From NCBI GenBank assembly GCA_032821775.1, contig JAVLRN010000012.1:2108001-2172000 (forward strand): a DNA stretch of 64,000 bases, read 5' to 3'. The position numbers and the translations under genes were made by a program. Numbering within the stretch: the stretch's first letter is position 1; every line of letters starts with the position of its first letter. The DNA comes from Sanguinoderma infundibulare. Taxonomy: Eukaryota > Basidiomycota > Agaricomycetes > Polyporales > Polyporaceae. The notes under the pieces are model-generated. The model had not been told where the DNA came from. It worked only from the letters and a program-made list of their open reading frames with translations, and searched no databases. Of this stretch, positions 35,618-48,600 are shown piece by piece.

Positions 35618-38174
35618 TACTTCAATGCCTTCTTCATTTGCTGTGTGTCCAGCCCGGCCAGCGTCAGCAACGCGAAAGGGTAAATCGAAAGGAAGCCAAG
35701 ATCCCGCGATCGAGATGCTCCCGCGAGAGGAACGAGAGACGCACCTCCTCCATCGTGTCCAGGTCCGTTGTTTCGATTCGGATGATTTGCTTGCCCGTTG
35801 CGCGCTCAATTTGCTCCATCTGCTGCCAAGTCGACTTGTCGTGCACAAAGTTGACCGAGATACCCTTGCGTCCGAATCGCCCCGTACGACCTTCAAACAC
35901 CGAGGTAATCGAGACACGTTTTCAGCTTCGTCAAAGGCGGAGGAGAGCAGCGTGCGTACCGATACGGTGGATGTACGTCTCGATGTCGGGCCGGAGGTCC
36001 CCCTTGTTGCCCAAATTGTCTCGCTCGTTCATGAGTGGAAGGTCGTAGTTGACGACCATGTTCACCTGCATGATGTCGATGCCCCGTGCGATGACGTTCG
36101 TCGTAATCAACACCTTGTCCTTGCCCTCCCGGAACCCATCGATGATCGCGTCACGGTCCGTTGCGTCTTTGGCACCATGCAGCGACGCGACCTTGTGCCC
36201 CTCTGCCGTCATTCGCTGAGAAATACGGTCGGCGGTGTGTCGATGCTATGGGTTAAAACCGAAGGCGTGGTACGGAGAAGCACGACCCAACCGGCGGTAT
36301 CCGTCAGAAGCGTTCGGAGTGCGCGGAGACGGAGCTTCAAGATGACGTACTTGGCAGAAGATGATGCTCTGGCCGATGGTCAAGAGGTGATACAGCGACA
36401 CGAGCACCTCGTACTTGTGCTCCTCGTTCCTGCAGTCCATGTAGAACTGCCGGATGTTGTCCACCGAGAGCTCGTTGCGCTGGAGCTCGATCTTGTTCGC
36501 GTTCGGCGCGAACTTGTTGGCGAAATTCCGCACGTGGTCGGGGAACGTCGCGGAGAAAAGGACGATTTGCACGGCACGGTTCCTCGGCAGCATGCTGCAC
36601 GCACACGCGTCGGAGTTTTCGGTAGCGTCAGATTGAAGGGGACCAGACCAGGGCCCAGGGCAAATAAAGACTCACTTCTTCACGCGAAGCGTTTGCTCGC
36701 CGAGACCGTCCTTGTCGAGCATATTATCTGCTTCGTCAAGCACGAACACCTTCACCTCGGAAACGTCGATGACCTTCCTCCTGATCAGGTCGGTCATCGT
36801 TCCAGGCGTTCCAACGATAATATGGGCGGTGACGTTTGTTGCGCCCTTGGGCAAGCTCTCCTTGATAGCGTACTCTGTCTGCACAGCGGTAAACTTGCCC
36901 ATAGCGACAACAACCGACATGATCTGCCGAGCAAGCTCTCGGGAAGGGGCGAGACAGAGTGCCTGAAAGAGACAATCATCTGTTATTTTGGAACGAAGTT
37001 CCCACCGACGGCGTTGGCCACGCACCTGAGGCTTATTGATCGAGTAGTCGACGCGGCTAAGCATGGTAAGGACGAAGGCAGCTGTCTTGCCGGTACCTGA
37101 TTGAGATTGGCCGATCATGTTCTGCGGACTGGGAGGCGATTGTCAGTTTAGCAGCTGTCGCATAGGAGAGCCATGAAACGGCAAAAAGGATTTCTTTCAT
37201 GAGAACTAATGCGGAAGCGCAATGAATCGTTATTTGTGCATAGAGCAAGTCGGCCCGGAGACCATTCCAACGAGCTATTCATGTTCACGCATAGGGAAGT
37301 GGCGGGCTAACGTGGAAACAAGGTCGTAGAACTTGTCTCGCAGCCTTCGGCTGTGCCTGCTCCAATGCTCGGCCATATGAAAGCACATATCCGATTCAGG
37401 GACAGCAGACCGATACTTGCCGTGCCGTGGGCCATGGAAGGCATCCGCCACTGTCGAGAGGACGTGGAAGCGCACCCGGTTCAGGGACAGGGAGAGGAAA
37501 GGACCCGGGCTACGACACCACCTCCCACGAGGCACGAAGGTTTACGATCTCGATGAGAGGTTTAGCAAGGCAGGCAAGGCCAATTTTAAGGCGCGCGGCA
37601 GGATGAGGGATGGGACGATGTCGAGACCGCACCAACGCCGCGCGAGCGCGAGCCAGAACTAAAGGCGGGTTGAAAGGAGGGAAAGAAGACTCACGGATTG
37701 GCGAGGAGAAGCGGCAAGGCGCGCTCCTGGATCTTGGACGGCTTGGTGAAACCCATGTCGTAGATGCCCTTGAGGAGATCCTCGTGCCTGTGTGGGCGAA
37801 AGAAGACGTAAAGGTAAGGACGCGGACGGACGGAGGACCCTGCTTCAGACTGACAGCCCGAGCTCCTCGAAGGTCTTCGCGCTGTAGAGGGGAGAGTTGG
37901 GATCGGCCTGCTGATCTGCAAGCGTGACCTGGAGGCAAAGGCAAAGTGAACACGATCGGGCTGCGTCCAGGCGCATTCATCTCGCGAGCCCGAGAGCACT
38001 CACCGAGACCTCGAACGTGGACTTGATGAGGTCCGTCACTGGAGAGGGTCGTGATCGGTGAGTTCCTCGCGCGTATGCGTGTGCGTGTGCGTGTGCGCAC
38101 TGACCATCGTTCTCGTTCTTGGGCTCAGGTGCGGTGCCCTCGGAAGCGGACCCTGCGGCGGCTGGATGGGCCAT
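35618..38174 (-). CDS. DBP5: DEAD-box RNA helicase DBP5 (DDX19)
   Basis: A 453-residue ATP-dependent RNA helicase that remodels mRNPs on the cytoplasmic face of the nuclear pore during mRNA export. The ten exons are 38105-38174, 38004-38038, 37855-37928, 37695-37787, 37026-37128, 36676-36962, 36351-36594, 35960-36245, 35745-35890 and 35618-35641. Motifs in order: Q motif [14 protein letters not shown] (about 72-85), Walker A SQSGTGKT (about 99), PSRELA, GTPGT, DEAD (about 201-204), SAT (about 235), [15 protein letters not shown] and [13 protein letters not shown] (about 395). The N-terminal [20 protein letters not shown] and AKTFEELGL segments are typical of the Dbp5 group. The last exon encodes only QMKKALK. 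Intron 4 (37129-37694, 566 nt) is far longer than the others. Confidence 0.95.
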
Positions 38175-38532
38175 GAGAGAGGAAAGCACGGGGAACGAAT
38201 GTGAGGCTCCTCACACGGCGTGTAAAATCCATCGGCGTCTTTCTCCATGGCTGTCGTATCCTGCGCCAACTCCATAACCCTGGCCACTCCTCCGCCCCCG
38301 CATCTTCGATCGGAGATCCAAGCTTCCCTTATCTTATCTCTCTCACTCCCCCACCGGCCTCTGCCCCATAGCCTCTCTTCGCACCTTCATCCTCCATCTC
38401 GGCCGGCGACTGCACACCCCAAGCACGGCCGTGGTTGGAGGCCAGGTGGTTGGGAATCGAGTACGCGTGTTTCATATCCCGCTCAGCCCCCCGTTCCAAC
38501 CAGAGTCCTCCCGCAGCAGCCACGTAAAGAAG
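38175..38532. promoter_or_regulatory. Shared divergent promoter, DBP5 and POF1-like genes
   Basis: 358 bp between opposing ATGs. CT-rich runs on the plus strand near 38300-38400 resemble a fungal leader for the POF1-like gene. No TATA box is evident on either strand, in keeping with housekeeping expression. Confidence 0.5.
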
Positions 38533-39465
38533 ATGGCTTCCGGGGCCCTCCTCCACCGCATTCAGCGAGGGCTCTCGACCGTAGAGCTAATCCACACTTC
38601 ACACCCCCGCTGGCCGCTGCCTCCTGGACCCGGCCACTTCACCGCCCCAAACCTCCAGATCTCCGTCCTCGACTCCTCCTTCAATCCTCCTACGCTCGCC
38701 CACCTCGCCCTCGCCAACGTGGCGCCGCCCCACCCAGGCCCACACCAATTCAATGCGCGCCTCCTTCTGCTCTCCGTCCGCAATGCGGACAAGCTGCTCA
38801 AACCTGGCGACGCGACGTACGAGCAGCGCATCGAGATGATGGTCCTTCTCGCCCAAGACCTCGCCCATTTCCCCGCTCGCCAAAGTTCATCTCCACAACC
38901 TACGTCGTCCGAGCCGTCTACCCTCGAGCCCAATCTCGCTGTAGCGATTATCGATGAGCCCACCTTCGTCGGCAAGTCTTCCATCCTCCTCGACTTCCTC
39001 CGCAGACGCATCTCCGACTTGCAACTCCCTTCGCCTGTCGCCGTCTTCTCGCCCTCCAACCCTTCTCCTTCTCCCAAGCTTACCTTTCTCATGGGCACGG
39101 ATACTATCGTCCGATTTTTTGCACCTCGCTATTACCCCAACGAGAACGCCATGTCCACCGCCTTGGCTCGTTTCCTTTCTCCCAATGACAACGACTCACG
39201 TATCATCTGCGCCCGACGAGCGACCGAATCCCTTCCCACGCTGGGCCAAGAACCGGCCGAATTACAGCTTCCAGAGTTAATCAAGCAATTTCCGCCCTGC
39301 AACAGGATCTCTTTCGTTGACATCGGTGAGGACGAGCGTACATTCAGCAGTAGTGACGTGCGCGAAAAGCGAGCTAGCAACGCACAGTCGTGGAGGTCGA
39401 TGGTTCCGCCTTTGGTAGCGAATTACATTGTCGAGCACGGCCTGTATTCGACATCGCCATCATAA
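38533..39465 (+). CDS. POF1: NMNAT/POF1-like nucleotidyltransferase
   Basis: An intronless 310-residue member of the cytidylyltransferase-like superfamily, resembling yeast Pof1 and nicotinamide mononucleotide adenylyltransferases, which make NAD from NMN and ATP. The N-terminal nucleotide-binding motif is SVLDSSFNPPTLAHLALA (about residues 44-61), a variant of (H/T)xGH that ends in AH. A middle motif TFLMGTDTIVRFFAPRYYP matches the conserved GxDxxxR...P-YY segment. The C-terminal FSSSDVREK (about 271-279) corresponds to the ISSTxIR motif that contacts ATP phosphates. The ATG at 38533 was chosen over an in-frame upstream one because the extra 34 residues lie in the promoter and have no family match. 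It converges on FAS, 182 bp apart. Whether it works on NMN is not shown. Confidence 0.8.
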   Translation: MASGALLHRIQRGLSTVELIHTSHPRWPLPPGPGHFTAPNLQISVLDSSFNPPTLAHLALANVAPPHPGPHQFNARLLLLSVRNADKLLKPGDATYEQRIEMMVLLAQDLAHFPARQSSSPQPTSSEPSTLEPNLAVAIIDEPTFVGKSSILLDFLRRRISDLQLPSPVAVFSPSNPSPSPKLTFLMGTDTIVRFFAPRYYPNENAMSTALARFLSPNDNDSRIICARRATESLPTLGQEPAELQLPELIKQFPPCNRISFVDIGEDERTFSSSDVREKRASNAQSWRSMVPPLVANYIVEHGLYSTSPS

Positions 39466-39647
39466 CACATCTCTTACTGTGCGGACGTATGCAGCGAGAG
39501 ATTGAGAGAAATCTATTTCGTTCGTATTACATGAGCGTTAAAAGTCGTGAGGTGCGTGCGACAGGTACAGAATATGTGCGAATGCTTGGCGATTACAACA
39601 TGGGAAAATGTCCTCTAGGAGTAGCGTGATATGGGAATGGCAAATGT

Positions 39648-42600
39648 TCATGACGAGGCTTGAGCAAAAGCGATAGCAGTGGTCTATGAGGAAACACTGG
39701 TCAGTGCTCGGCATCACCAGCTAACGACAAGAAAAACTTACATCAGAGTGGCTGAGAGAGATGTGGACCTTCGAGACACCCTTCACGTCCGCGGCAGCCT
39801 TGGCCTCACCGTGCAGGGTGACAGTGGGAACACCAGATTCACCGGGGAGGATCTCGATGTCCCTCATGGCGGCAGCCGCACCCTTGGAAGCAACACCCAA
39901 GGACTTGAAGACGGCTTCCTTGCCCACCCAGCGTGCGGCAAAGGATGCGGGAGGAGATGGTTGTGCGCGACAGTAGGCGATCTCGGCCTCGGTGAAGTTG
40001 CGGTCGACGAACGTCGGGTTCCACCAAGGCACGGAGGAGATGAGCTCTTGGTCAACGCCGACGCCAGTAGTAGACGTGTTGCCGAGCACTTCGGAGACAG
40101 CCTTGAGGTTGGACGTGTCGACCTCGAGTTTCGTCGTCTGCTTGGAGGTGAACTCGTAGCTGCCGGTCTTCGGGTTGTACGACGCGCGCGCCAGCGAGTT
40201 AAGCAGGACTGGACCCTCCAACTCCTTGCTGTACGGCGGGGCGTCCTTGACTCTCACGAGATTGTTCGAGGTCATCATCTCGCTCATCGCCTTGTAGCAC
40301 AGGCGCTGGCGGTGACGGTTCTTGACCTTGTACGCCTCGTAGACCGAAGGCTCGAGAGCAGCAAGCAGGTACCTCGCGTTGATGACCATGCAAGTGCCAC
40401 CGACCTGTCCGAAGCCAAACGAGGACTAGAAGGCCGATAATCAGTCAAAGTCGCTGAAAACTCATAAACACAACGCACCATGATACCAGCGCGGATACCG
40501 TCAGTGTGGATCGTCTTCGACGGGAAAATGAGGTAAGTGTGCTGCTTGAAAAGCGCATCGATGTTGCTGCGGTGAATGTTAAGATAGCGCGTCACTCGAC
40601 AGCCTGATGTTACTTACTCGGCATTGCGGTTGCCTGGGACGATACCCGACTCCACGCTCTGGAGAAGACCTGCGAGCTGCCATGCAGCAGATCCACCCTT
40701 CGAGTGTCCACAGAGGCTCTTCTGCGCCATGATAGGCACAGCGTTGCCGTTCGTACGCCCAACGTTGTTGAAGACGTCGTTCCAAATGTGCGTCTCGTTT
40801 TTCTCCTGTAGACAGTCCATGTGTGAGTATTGTTCAATGCTCGAAGATAAGATGACTCACATTCGCGCCTGTGCTAGTTCCGTGAATCGATAAGACACCA
40901 AGGTCGTCTGCAGTGAGGCCCCAGACAGCTAGAGCACGACGCAAAGGCGCAATGCGGGGGTCAATGCCGTCGAGCATACCGTACGTCGCGATGGCGTCCT
41001 TCTCCTGACGAGCGGCCTCCTTCTCGATATCAGCAACTCGACTAGCCACGTACTCGTCATCGACAGCGTGGCCGCGGCTCTTGCGGAACTCAAGCTCATC
41101 GTGGAGTTGTTGCCGCTCGTTGTCAAGCCACTGCGCAATCTGCTTCCGACGGAATGCGAGCTGCCTCGAGCGGTAAGCGATGTCGAGGATGGGGAGAGGG
41201 TGCGTGGACTGGACTTCGCGAGCAATGGACAGCGCCCCACGACCAGGAGCGGGAACGGAGCGACCAGCCTTGTCACTGAAAGGACACATCAATACAGATA
41301 TTAGCTTAGAGGCTCGTCGCACTTACGTGGACGTCGAAGTAAACCCAATGACACCGCGGATGGGAGCCCCGAGCTCGAGAGCCGTCTTCGCATTCATCAG
41401 GACGTGGACACCACTTCCTTGGGCTTCCATGAACTACCAAAACATTCATGAACACTTGATATAGCACAATAAGGGATGACTTACTCCTGAACGCGTCGTC
41501 GTCGCCGGACGAGACATCTCGGTTGGCTCGCGGCCCATTGCGAACTCTGTCTCCGCGTTGCTGGTCGCCTTCATGTTCGCGAACTCGTACGAGCCCTCCT
41601 CGCTCAAGTCGTCGAAGCCACCTGCAAGCATGACCTTCGCCTTGCCTGATAAGAGGGTGTCGCAGGCGATCTCGATCGATTGAAGTGCGGTGGCGCTGTA
41701 GGATTGTCCGGGTAAGCGGAACCCATACAGAAGAATGCATGACACTTACCAAGCACCAACGGGGATCTTGATGGGGCCACTGGAAGACAACAGCAGCAGG
41801 TTTACCCAGCCAGCAGTCGTGTTGATGAAGCTGTTGACGCAGAGTAAGCGCCTGAACCAGGAAGACCACGTAGTATACGCACGTCTCCTGCAAGATATCG
41901 TTTTGGACCTCCTTCTCGTCCCGACGGTCCTTGAACATGCGCGCCATACTCTCCACACCACCCATGCCGCTACCGATGCTCGAGCCGACTTCGGATGGGT
42001 GCATGTACTTGTACAGCTCGTAGGGGTCGGTGATGCCGGACATATTGAGAGCCTCAGCCGCGCAGACAAGAGCCCAGAGAGTGGCGCGGTCGGTTTGAGC
42101 TATGATGTCGGCGGGAATACCGTAGCGACCGGCGTCCCAACCAGTAGGAATCTGACCGGCGACGGTGCGGCTGAACTTGAACGCCTTCGGGAGGAAGACG
42201 CGAGCGCCTTTCTTGAACTTGACGAACCACTGACCGCCCTCACCTGCCCAGACGTCGCATTTGTCCCCATGCTCGTACTTGAACTTCTCAGCGTCAACCT
42301 GGGATGCTTCGAACGCCTCGAGGTCATGGAGGAGCTCGATCTCCTGGTTGAACACCTTCTTTTTCGGGTCGTAGCCACGGAAAAGCTCGGGCTCTGTAGG
42401 GTGCTGTAAGCCACGGTACCTACTGCCCTACGAAAAGAGGCTTACCGATAAGACGGACACCAGCATGAGCAAGGACATCCTTCTCGTAGCGGCCTCGGAT
42501 GTCCTTGTCGTCGACAGGCTCACCGGACTTCGCGTCGACCCAACCGACGTAGAGAGAGCCATCCTTGAGACGACCGTCGAAGTGCTTGATGAAACCCACC

Positions 42601-45600
42601 ATCCATGCCATCTCGATGCAACCCTCGATGGTGAACTCGCCACGAGCCTCCATCTCCCAACGGGTACGTGAGCTACCCCAAGGACCAACCTCTGCGAAGC
42701 CAGTGACGACGATCACCTTCTCCAAGTCCAACAGGCCGCGAAGCTGAGAAAGCTGGGCGAGAGACTCGGACGACTCAAGAGCAGGGAAGTTGAACTGGAA
42801 GTTCGCACGAGGGGTAACGTTAACGGTCTGCAGGACGCGCTCGGCCTCGACACCGTTGACGGTCTTGAAGTCGGCAGCGTTGTCGCGGGCAATGGCACGA
42901 CGCAACTCGCTCTTCTTCTGGAGGTCCGCTCGAATCCGGACTGTGATCTCCGCGAGGTCAGGGAGACGGTCCATGCCACCGTTGAGATCGGCCCAGATCG
43001 GCTCGACCTGTGTGATACTGAAGAGCAGTGGGTGCATAAGGCCAAGGATGTTGAATGCCATCTCCTTTGCCGAGAACGTGCGCACACCGTGGCCCTCGAG
43101 TTCGGCGGCAACGGTGTTCGTCGCTTCCATTAGTCCAGTGCCACGAGTCCAGCTGTTCAGTGAATGTGAGTAAAGCGCGAATAATGCTCCAAATCACGGA
43201 GACTTACCCGATGACGGCACCAGCAAGGCAGAGGTACTCGCCCCAGCTCTCGCTGTTCCAGCGGTTGAACAGGGTCTCGAGAGAGATCTTCGACTCCGAG
43301 TAGAGACCATCGTTGCCGAACAAGCCGTGGTTGGGGGACAGCGGCAGGATGACCTGTGTCGGGCGGGTGACGATGTGACGGCTCGCCTTCTTGTTCTTGA
43401 CAGCGCCCAGGAGACGGAGAAGGTTGACGAGCATGATGCGGTGAGCAAGCTCGGACTTGTCGTCGAGCCCGTCGATCTCGCGCCCGTTTTCTGGGACAGC
43501 GGCGAAAGGCAGAATGTAGTCGAGATCAAGGCTGAGAGTCTGATAGATATAGTCGACGAGGGCTTCGACGTCCTGCTTCGAACCTTGATTGAAGGGGACC
43601 ACGGTCAAGGCCGAGCCCTTGCTGCCGAAGCGTTGGAAGATTCCTTGGTAGTACTCGACAGTCGCCCTGCTGTAGCGCGAAGTGGTGATCACAACGTGAG
43701 CGCCGCCGGAGAGAAGACCCTTCAGGATCTCGACGCCGATAGACCCCTTGCCGACACCAGTGAGCAACGCGTTCTTGTCCTTGAACGATGTACCCGAGGT
43801 GGCGATCTCGTGAAGAATATCGAGATAGACTCCTGTGAGGTTGCTGCTATACTCCCAGTTCGTCCCGACCTTACGCTTGAGATGGAGAAGAGGCACCCTG
43901 TCGGCGGAGACGGAGGTGATCCCAGAGATCTGGGGACGAAGGAACTGAGAGGACGAGCGGCGGCTGCGAGGAGCTCCGTGACGAGTGCGGGACTCGGGGC
44001 GCTTGCGAAGGGAACGAACGACGCCTTCGTACAAAGCCTTGATGCGGTTCTTCTGTTCCTCGCTGATCTCGGGCTGAGACTTGACCACGTTCCAGAGCTT
44101 AAGAACGTCCTCCTGGATCTTCTGGATGTTGGTGGGAGCGACGACGGTGTCCGGACTTGCCATCTCCTCGACGTAGGCCTCGAGCTTCCTGACGTTCTCG
44201 CGAACGACTTCGCTGTAGACGATGTCGCCCTTCTCGGTGACCTCGGTATGAGGTGCGGTGGGGAAGGTGACTTAAAAATAATCAGCACCCGACAAAGCGC
44301 AAGCCATGGAAGGACACACCATCTTTGTAAAGAGGAGGGTTGCCAACGACCTCGCGACAGTTGTCGATGAGCTGCTGGCCGAACTGCTTGGCGAGCTTGT
44401 AGGTCTCACCACGTTCCGGGTCACACTGGTCGATGTAGTACTGCATGTAAGTGATCAAGTCGGGATCCGCACGGTTCATGATGGCGATGCAGCGAGCGGT
44501 GATCTCGCGATCGACCGTAGTGAGACGGCCGAAGATGATGTCGTAGAACATGAGGAGTGCGTCCTGACGAACCCAGTTCCACGACGAGTCGAAGTGGCGA
44601 GCTTTGAGGGCGTCGAAGGCGGGCTGGATACCGTCGATATACGTATCACCGTGTTCGCGTGCGATGGCGTCCAAACGGGACTGTAGCTGCTCGGTGTTTG
44701 CCTTCTCGGCGTCGTACTTGATCTCGCCCGCACGCACATCGCGCTTAAGGTAGCGCATCCAGAGCTCGACTTGCTGCGCGGCGAAGAGGTCCTGGTCCGA
44801 CTGGAACTTGAGGAACTCTTCGCTGTTGATCACTGCTCCTCCTCCTCCACCACCGCCGCCGGCAGCGGCACCAGAAGACAACGAGATGCCGGAGCGTTGG
44901 GCGTACACGGTGACCACACCGTCCAACCACGACTTCGCCTCCGCCTCCGAACCAAGACGTTTGGCGGGCTCCATCGTGGCGGCGAGGAGGAGAACACCAT
45001 CAGCACGAGATGATCCAAGGCCCCAGCTCTTCGAGAGATAGGCCTTGATGGCGGAAAGGTTGAAACCACCAGGCATCTTGCCACCGATTACGCGCGAAAC
45101 AAGACCAGACGTGTATTTTCCGAGAGACCCACTGAAGCCGACGCCAAGAGCAGACCCAAGCTCCTCGAGAGGCAACTCCTCACCCTTCTCCGGAGCGGCA
45201 GAAAACTCAAGCTGGAGGTCGCCGAGAATCTCGTTCTGCATGGTAGACTTGCCACCCACGAGATCCTTGATGCTCTTCGAGAGGGGAACCTCATCGACCC
45301 TCTTCTTGAGTTTCTGGGCGACGATGGTCACCAATACGTCGACTGCCTTGAGAGGGACATCTTCGATGCTTGCGGCGGCACCGGAGGGAGCGGGAGCTAC
45401 AGGAACAGGTGCAGCGGCGGCGGGAGACGGAGCAGAAGCAGAAGCAGGAGACTCCGCGGGGGACTCGGCAGCAGGAGCGTCAGCTTCGGGCTCGTCCTCG
45501 AACTGGTAGTAGACCTGCTTAGTGTGCTTTGCGTGACAAAATATTGCGCGACGGTGGATGATGGCGTCGTCCTGTGCCTCGTACTTGGCCTTGAGCGTGC

Positions 45601-48600
45601 GAGTCGCCATGCCGGTGAGTGTCGGAGAAGGACCAATCTCGATGAACCGCTCAAAGCCGTAGTGCGTGAAAAGGATGTCCTGAGTCTCGATCCAGCGTAC
45701 AGGAGATGCGAACTGGTAGGCGAGAAGTTCGACGAGAATGGTGTAGGCGAGCTTTTGACGCTGCTCCAAGGAACCCCAGTTCTCCTGGTCCCACTTGCGA
45801 AGGACCTTGTCAAGACGAGGCGAGAGAGTTTGGTCGTATATCAATTGCGCGTACTCCTTCGAGACGTCGAAAGGCTTGGCGATCAGGTTCGGCACGTACT
45901 TGCCGATGAGCGTGTCGGGGTTGAGGTGCGCCGCGTTGATCTTCTTCGACAGATCTGTGAGAGGCCAGTTAGCAGGTCCGTTGAAGGATGGAACACATGA
46001 AAAGGCTTACATGCACGGAAGGGCATGACACCAGCCCACAAATAGCGGGAGTGGAATGGTACGTCAATACCAGGAAGCGGAATGGTAGCGAAACCGCGCT
46101 CGAGGGTGATGTAGCCCTCCTTCATCTGCTGCTCCTTTGCCTTCGCGAAGCAAGAGTTGACGATCTCGCCGAGCATCTCCTTGACTTGATCGACGGTGAA
46201 CTTCTCTGTCAGCTGCAGAAAGATCAGCTTATGCGCGCTGTTATAGAAGACGTTTGTCTAACCTTGGGGATGTCGATCTTCTCCAATTTCAAGTAGTTGA
46301 GGACGTTGGTCAACGTCTGGAGCGCAACGAGCTCGCCGGCACACACGTATTGTTGACCCTAAAAGTCCACATAAGTGAGCAGGAAACAATTGACCAAAAG
46401 GGCGCGTGCCGTACCTCGACATTGAAGTTGACAATCTCAAGCAGACAACCAGTGTGCGATGAAATGTTGTCGACTACCTCGCGAAGGGCAGCGTCGTTGA
46501 AGGTCTTCGAAATACGGCTCGGGTTGACAGCGCACATCGCATAGTTGGAACGGTTCTGAGCGTCACGCTCAACGGCGCGTTGCATGGTGATACCACGATA
46601 GAAGACGACATCGACGAGGGAGGAGATTGCGAGAACGTCGGCGATCGAAGCGAGGGCGGAGTACTCGCCAAGCGAGTGACCAGCGAAGGCGGAATCCTTC
46701 TGGACGAGACCCTTCGCACGCATGTCCTCGAACGCGGCACGCTCAGTGACGACAAGCGCGATCTGAGCGAATTGGGTGGCGAAGAGGAGACCGTTGGGGT
46801 GGCTGAAGGTGTAGCGCTGCGTCCGGACGTTGATGTCGCCGAACAGCGGGAGCGTCTTGACGTTGCCCTCTTTGTCCATCGTATCGTAGGTCATGTCCAT
46901 GTAACGCTGGCGAATGGCCTGTCCCTTGATACCACCGAAGTGGATGGTCTTCTCCTTCGGGTTGTCCTTGACGATCTCGACGATGGAGAACCCGTAGACC
47001 GCCGTCAGGTGGGCGTCAGCAGCCTCCCAAACGGACCGCGCGGCAGGAGAGTTGTTGTAGAGCTCCATACCCATGCCAGGCTCTTGAGACCCTTGACCAG
47101 TAAAGACGTAGACGGTCGTGGGTTGAGCGACCTCGGCGGTACCGACGAGGACCTTTTCGCCGCGGGCATTTGATGTCTCGACATTGACGACGAGGTTGCC
47201 ATCGCGCATACCGACGTGCTTGATCTTGACCTGCAGCTCGTCGCGGGGCAGAACCATGCCAACGAACGAAACATCGTACCTGCGAATCAAGAATTGCGTA
47301 AGAAACGGTACATGTATCGAACAAACAACACAACTTACGCGACGACGCGATCGGGCCTGCCCTGGGCAACGACGTTCTCGACGTAGCGGCGGGTAGCAGC
47401 GCTGGACCACATGCCATGGGTGATCGTTCCGGGGAGTGCGGCGTAGTCCGAGAAGTACGGGTTAACGTGGATGGGGTTGAAATCGCCAGAGATCTTCGAG
47501 TAGGGCTCATTCGTGGCGGGGGAGTTGAAGACCTCACTCGCGCTGGTTGTCATCGAATAGCCCTCGTTTGAGAGCGGGCTGACAAGACCCTGAGGCTTGC
47601 CGTTGCGCTTAAGGTACTCAATCACGGGGTTGCCGCGGGAGTCGTCCTGCAGGAAGTCGACGGAGCCGACCTTGACGAGGCGCTTGATCTGGTCGCGGAC
47701 GAAGACATCGCCGGAGACGTTAACAACCTTGAAGCACGTCTTGTTGCGGTAGGTGACATCCGAACGGACACGGAAAATAAGTGCGGTACCAGCCTGGAGG
47801 GGCTTGGTCTCGTCGTCCCACTCAAACCACTCCTTCGACTGCAGGACGCTGACAGAGGCGTCGTTTGGCAGGTCGACGAGGTAGTCGGGCTCCTCAGTGA
47901 CCTCGAAGGTGTTCTCGTAGTCGTCGAAACGGCCGCGGTAGAGGAAAGACGAGACGACCTCGATGACACGCTCGTTGGCACGAGTGACGAAGCCCTTGAC
48001 CTTGACGGTCTTGCCTGCGTCACCGTTGGTGACGCCAACGATGCGAGCCTCGGCCTTGCAAACGTTGCCAGCCTTGAGCATTGTAGCGCCATTGAGCAAG
48101 CGGAATCCGTTCGAGAGATGAACGAGCTTGAGGAGGTCTCCATCGATGGGGGCCGGGAAGATGGCCTTCATGATGGCCTACAAACGAACGCCAATCAGGG
48201 GTAATTGGAAAGCAATGCGGAGAGAACTAACCTGCCAACCGGTGACAATGGCGAAGTCCATGGGGGCAAGGGGTGTGTCGGTGCGAACGGACTTGAATGC
48301 CTCGCCTTGGTTGCCGACGACCGCGCAGAACGTCTCGATGTCGTCTTCATCGATAGTAACCTCGGGGCCAGTGTAGACATCGCGGACGTTGATGTCGGGG
48401 AGAACCTCGTTGTCACCGAACCAGAGCTTCCAGTAAAACTCCTTGATGCGCTTGTTCCTGTTCTCAGCGACCTCGTGAATCGGCGCGAAGCCCATGGCCG
48501 GCTTGTACAGGTAGTGGAGATGGAGCGGGATGGCGCTCTCCCGACGCTCTTCGAAGATCGTGACGTCGATCGTCGAGGTCGACGCGTTGAATGCGGTCTC

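Noticed and set aside
35625..37100. 491-codon plus-strand open frame
   Set aside because: It is antisense to DBP5 exons, where all helicase motifs are on the minus strand; mirrored frames are often open in GC-rich genes.
37122..37128. DBP5 exon 5 starting at AACATG (37121)
   Set aside because: That acceptor breaks the frame with the previous exon. The acceptor seven bases earlier gives ANPPQNMIGQ and closes the phase.
42420..42445. FAS exon 12 extended to 42420
   Set aside because: Read-through after VRLIG gives KPLFVGQ and cannot rejoin the next exon in phase. The donor GTAAGC at 42440-42445 with the acceptor before 42393 restores [12 protein letters not shown].
43327..44370. 347-codon plus-strand open frame
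   Set aside because: Antisense to the FAS ketoreductase region; no family signal of its own.
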